Below, piece by piece: positions 61,545-64,000 of a stretch of DNA of 64,000 nt (position 1 is the stretch's first letter; every line of letters starts with the position of its first letter). The DNA is taken from the NCBI GenBank assembly GCA_902771935.1, contig CACXYM010000006.1:1-64000 (forward strand). Reading direction: 5' to 3'. The DNA is from an uncultured Bacteroidales bacterium (GTDB taxonomy: Bacteria > Bacteroidota > Bacteroidia > Bacteroidales > Paludibacteraceae). The translations under genes were made by a program, and so were the position numbers. The notes beneath the pieces are model-generated. The model had not been told where the DNA came from. It searched no databases and worked only from the letters and a program-made list of their open reading frames with translations.

Positions 61545-63253
61545 GTCAAAAAATACGCTTTAGCGATATTGGTTGTGCGGTCATTAATCAGTTGCAGTAC
61601 GTTGTCCCATGCTTCCACTTGTTCGTCAAACTCCAGCACTAACGCATTATGTATCATGCCCAGATTCATCTGCGCTTCCACGTCGGTAATGGCGCATTGG
61701 AGTGACTGCTTGCCTTGCGAGTAAGTGGAGTTATATCCATGATTTCCCGTCAAAATAGCAATCAATGAGGCGATCGTGTTGTGCGTGGATTGCATAAACG
61801 GGGTGGGTTTGAGTTGTTGCTCGTCGGTTTCCACCATATCCTGTAAGAAACGCATAGACTGCAACATGCAACCCCATTGGGATGCGCAAATGATAGCGTC
61901 CGGTTGCGGAATACCTACTTCGTTCAAAGCCTTTTTTGCTGCGGCTACTATTCTGCGCATTTGCGGCGTCATGCGTCGGGCTTCGGCAGGAGAAACATAT
62001 TGGCTGATATCCGTATCGTCTATTTGGTCAATAGTTACCTTGACTTGTACGGGCGAATAGTTGGCTTCGGACAAGTCGACCGCTGTATCGGAGAGAATCA
62101 ATGACGACTCGTTGCCTCCAAAACCGAATGCATTGCATAGGATATGATGCAAATTGCTTTGAATAGTATGCGTTGTAGGGATAACTAATCCTTCTTCCGT
62201 CTTGTTCCAGTGCAAGTTGGCGGGAACTAAATGATGTTGCATTGCCAACAAGCAGATAACCGTTTCCAGTCCGCCACTTGCAGAAGTGGTATGTCCTGTA
62301 AAGGCTTTTGTGCTGCTGATAAAAGGCAGTGAGTCGCCAAACAAACGCTTTAATGCAGCCGACTCGCTCAAGTCATTATTCGGCGTAGCCGTACCATGGG
62401 CATTTACATAATCAATATCGTTTGGTTGTAAATGGGCCATCTCTAAAGCTTTGCTCATCGCCAGATACGCACCTTCTCCGTTCTCGGACGAGGCGGTTTG
62501 ATGAAAAGCATCGCATGTATTGGCATAGCCAGCAATATAACCCAGAATAGTGGCACCGCGTTGTATAGCCGCTTTCTCATCTTCTATAACGATATATCCA
62601 GCTCCTTCGCCAAGGTTCAGTCCGTGGCGGTCAGCATCAAACGGGCGGCATGGCTTCGAATCTAAAATCATCAAGGTGTTAAAACCATTGAAATGGAATA
62701 GGCTGAGGCTCTCACTGCCGCCTACCAGCGCCTGTTTCGCTTGACCGGTTCGTAGCAGGTTTGCACCCAATATAATCGAGTTGAGTGCAGAAGAACAAGC
62801 TGTAGACGGTGTGCCGATAAAACCAAACTCGCCCAAATGTTTAGCAATCGCGTTTGTGGATTCTCCAGCTTCGTGCAATCTGATATTTTCCGTCGCTTTG
62901 CCTTCTTTATAATCTGCCCAGTGTTGTTCTGTCAAATCCATTCCGCCGACTGTGGTGCCGGAAATAAAGGCCGTAGCCTTAGAAGGTCGCAGACTGGCCA
63001 TTGTCAGTGCCTCTCTTGCTGCCATTAAACCGAGTAGGGACGTTCGAGGCATAGGTTCATTGCCCAAACTTAATTGTTGACGCAACTCCTCGTTGCTGCA
63101 AGGCACTTCGCCCACAGGCAAGTCAGTGTGCGCACTGCCCAGATAGCGCATCGCACCAATTCCAGAACGCTCTTTAAGCAAAGCGTCCAGTGTCTGGGTG
63201 CAGTTCAAACCGATTGCACTAACAGCTCCTATTCCGGTGATAGCTATTCTCAC
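61538..63253 (-). CDS. Ketosynthase fused to a chain-length-factor-like domain
   Basis: 571 residues. Residues about 1-395: ketosynthase with STACSSALNSIILGANLLR (Cys), VNAHGTATPNNDLSE (His) and STKAFTGHTTSASGGLE (Lys and His). Residues about 400-571: a second ketosynthase-like domain (PQMRRIVAAAKKALNEVGIP, FMQSTHNTIASLIAILTGNHG) of the ketoacyl-synt_2 type lacking the Cys-His-His set. The arrangement resembles a KS-CLF pair in one polypeptide. Confidence 0.85.
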   Translation of the reverse strand: MRIAITGIGAVSAIGLNCTQTLDALLKERSGIGAMRYLGSAHTDLPVGEVPCSNEELRQQLSLGNEPMPRTSLLGLMAAREALTMASLRPSKATAFISGTTVGGMDLTEQHWADYKEGKATENIRLHEAGESTNAIAKHLGEFGFIGTPSTACSSALNSIILGANLLRTGQAKQALVGGSESLSLFHFNGFNTLMILDSKPCRPFDADRHGLNLGEGAGYIVIEDEKAAIQRGATILGYIAGYANTCDAFHQTASSENGEGAYLAMSKALEMAHLQPNDIDYVNAHGTATPNNDLSESAALKRLFGDSLPFISSTKAFTGHTTSASGGLETVICLLAMQHHLVPANLHWNKTEEGLVIPTTHTIQSNLHHILCNAFGFGGNESSLILSDTAVDLSEANYSPVQVKVTIDQIDDTDISQYVSPAEARRMTPQMRRIVAAAKKALNEVGIPQPDAIICASQWGCMLQSMRFLQDMVETDEQQLKPTPFMQSTHNTIASLIAILTGNHGYNSTYSQGKQSLQCAITDVEAQMNLGMIHNALVLEFDEQVEAWDNVLQLINDRTTNIAKAYFLTC

Positions 63254-63507
63254 TTCGTGCGGTTCTTTTGAATATATTCAGCCATTGAGCGTACAGAACG
63301 GAAAACTTCTTTACCCGATTTAGGGTCTGCCAGTTTAATGCCGTACTCGCGGTCCAACAGCATAATCAGTTCCAAGGCGTCAATAGAGTCTAAGCCCAAT
63401 CCTTCGCCGAACAAAGGTGCGTTGGCATCGATATCGGCCGGCGTCATGTCCTCGAAGTTGAGCGCTTCGATAATCTGTTGTTTAAGTTGTTCGATTAATT
63501 CTTCCAT
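63250..63507 (-). CDS. Acyl carrier protein
   Basis: 85 residues. The phosphopantetheine site is GLDSIDALELIMLLDREYGI. Carries the growing chain. Overlaps both neighbours by 4 and 13 bases. Confidence 0.93.
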   Translation of the reverse strand: MEELIEQLKQQIIEALNFEDMTPADIDANAPLFGEGLGLDSIDALELIMLLDREYGIKLADPKSGKEVFRSVRSMAEYIQKNRTK

Positions 63508-64000
63508 ATAATTTGTAGTTTTGCGTAAAAGCTATTTGCATTATTGCACTCGCACCATCCAACTATTGCAGAGTTCAACTCCGAGTGCTCAGCGTTCAAT
63601 GTTGTTTCAATAATTGGCGTCAGTTGTTCGGGCTTGTCCAATACATAAAACGCAGTTTCTGCTAAGTATTTGTTTCGGATGGCAATCTCGCCCGTTACGA
63701 TATTCGGCAGCGTATAGACAAACAGTGCCGGACTCGGATAATAGTTACCTTCCGATATGGTTTCTAAGTAATCTGTGTCGTTCTTAATACTTGCGCTACG
63801 ATTAGCCAATATCACAGCTCGGTCCTCTGTCGGTACAAATCGCGTTGCTCCTTCTGCTTTAAGCAATAATTCTGCCGCAATAAATCCCAACCGACTCAGC
63901 GTATCCAACTTGAAGAACTTTGGGTAGTCATTCGCATACTGACGATAGAGCTCGATGAGCATCTTCTCTCCCGTTTCAGTTTGCGTAAGCGTTTGACCAT
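63495..64000 (-). CDS. Ketosynthase-like protein, 5' end beyond window
   Basis: At least 168 residues; the frame remains open to the window edge upstream of the ATG at 63962. IDYPKFFKLDTLSRLGFIAA-like DYPKFFKLDTLSRLGFIAAE is typical of the small ketosynthase-like proteins next to ACP in Bacteroidota aryl-polyene clusters. No full active site seen in the visible part. Partial. Confidence 0.7.
   Translation of the reverse strand, partial: GQTLTQTETGEKMLIELYRQYANDYPKFFKLDTLSRLGFIAAELLLKAEGATRFVPTEDRAVILANRSASIKNDTDYLETISEGNYYPSPALFVYTLPNIVTGEIAIRNKYLAETAFYVLDKPEQLTPIIETTLNAEHSELNSAIVGWCECNNANSFYAKLQIIWKN

Overview
The window is chromosomal DNA of a member of the Bacteroidales (Bacteroidota), probably an uncultured gut-type anaerobe. 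Evidence: twelve promoters of the form TTG-N20-TAnnTTTG, almost no Shine-Dalgarno sequences (the ribosomal protein S21 gene is the striking exception), C10 and M6 secreted proteases, CarboxypepD-regulated outer-membrane receptors, short C-terminal tails resembling type IX sorting signals, and an aryl-polyene/flexirubin-like cluster. No rRNA and no CRISPR were seen.

Region 1 (1-1050): a GC-rich stretch without credible genes, carrying four copies of a conserved hairpin repeat. Region 2 (about 1.0-16.3 kb): an accessory island. It holds a Big2 lipoprotein; an operon of a PD-(D/E)XK nuclease, a protein built around a GyrA-type coiled-coil/C-gate segment, and a DnaB-like ATPase with a degenerate Walker A; a second nuclease behind an XRE regulator with a palindromic operator; a sigma-region-2-only protein with a SLOG protein; small unknown genes; a large primase-helicase with iteron-like repeats downstream; an XRE repressor with several copies of a CGTATTATA motif; and an RloA/RloB pair (AAA ATPase plus Toprim-like nuclease). 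The same CGTATTATA motif lies in front of four transcription units, so the island looks like one regulated replicon or satellite with a defence module. I found no integrase.

Region 3 (16.3-17.4 kb): a probable non-coding RNA with a tRNA-type promoter and intrinsic terminators, then an 11-bp tandem array and a long degenerate heptanucleotide array. Region 4 (17.4-29.2 kb): AraC regulator, outer-membrane receptor, an Mla-type permease/ATPase pair, an M6 protease, exonuclease III, LptB and three surface-polysaccharide genes, all very tightly packed, then tRNA-Leu and rpsU. Region 5 (29.2-51.9 kb): secreted proteins, LptE, a sigma-54-type activator, a Wzz-like protein, topoisomerase III, TcdA, an FAD dehydrogenase, RecA, TatD, QueA, an RNA methyltransferase, a transglutaminase-like protein, endonuclease I and a C10 protease.

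Region 6 (51.9-64.0 kb): an intergenic segment with a nested inverted-repeat element, two tandem duplicated small secreted proteins, and a nine-gene operon on the minus strand running from beyond the window edge (ketosynthase-like protein, ACP, fused ketosynthase pair, LolA-like carrier, hotdog dehydratase, a glycosyltransferase-acyltransferase-oxidoreductase fusion, an alpha/beta hydrolase, an AMP-ligase and an MMPL exporter). Its content matches aryl-polyene-type lipid biosynthesis and export to the outer membrane.

A recurring theme is short tandem repeats with periods of 7 or 11 bp, present both between genes and inside genes. All functional calls are from reading sequence and motifs; no database search was run.
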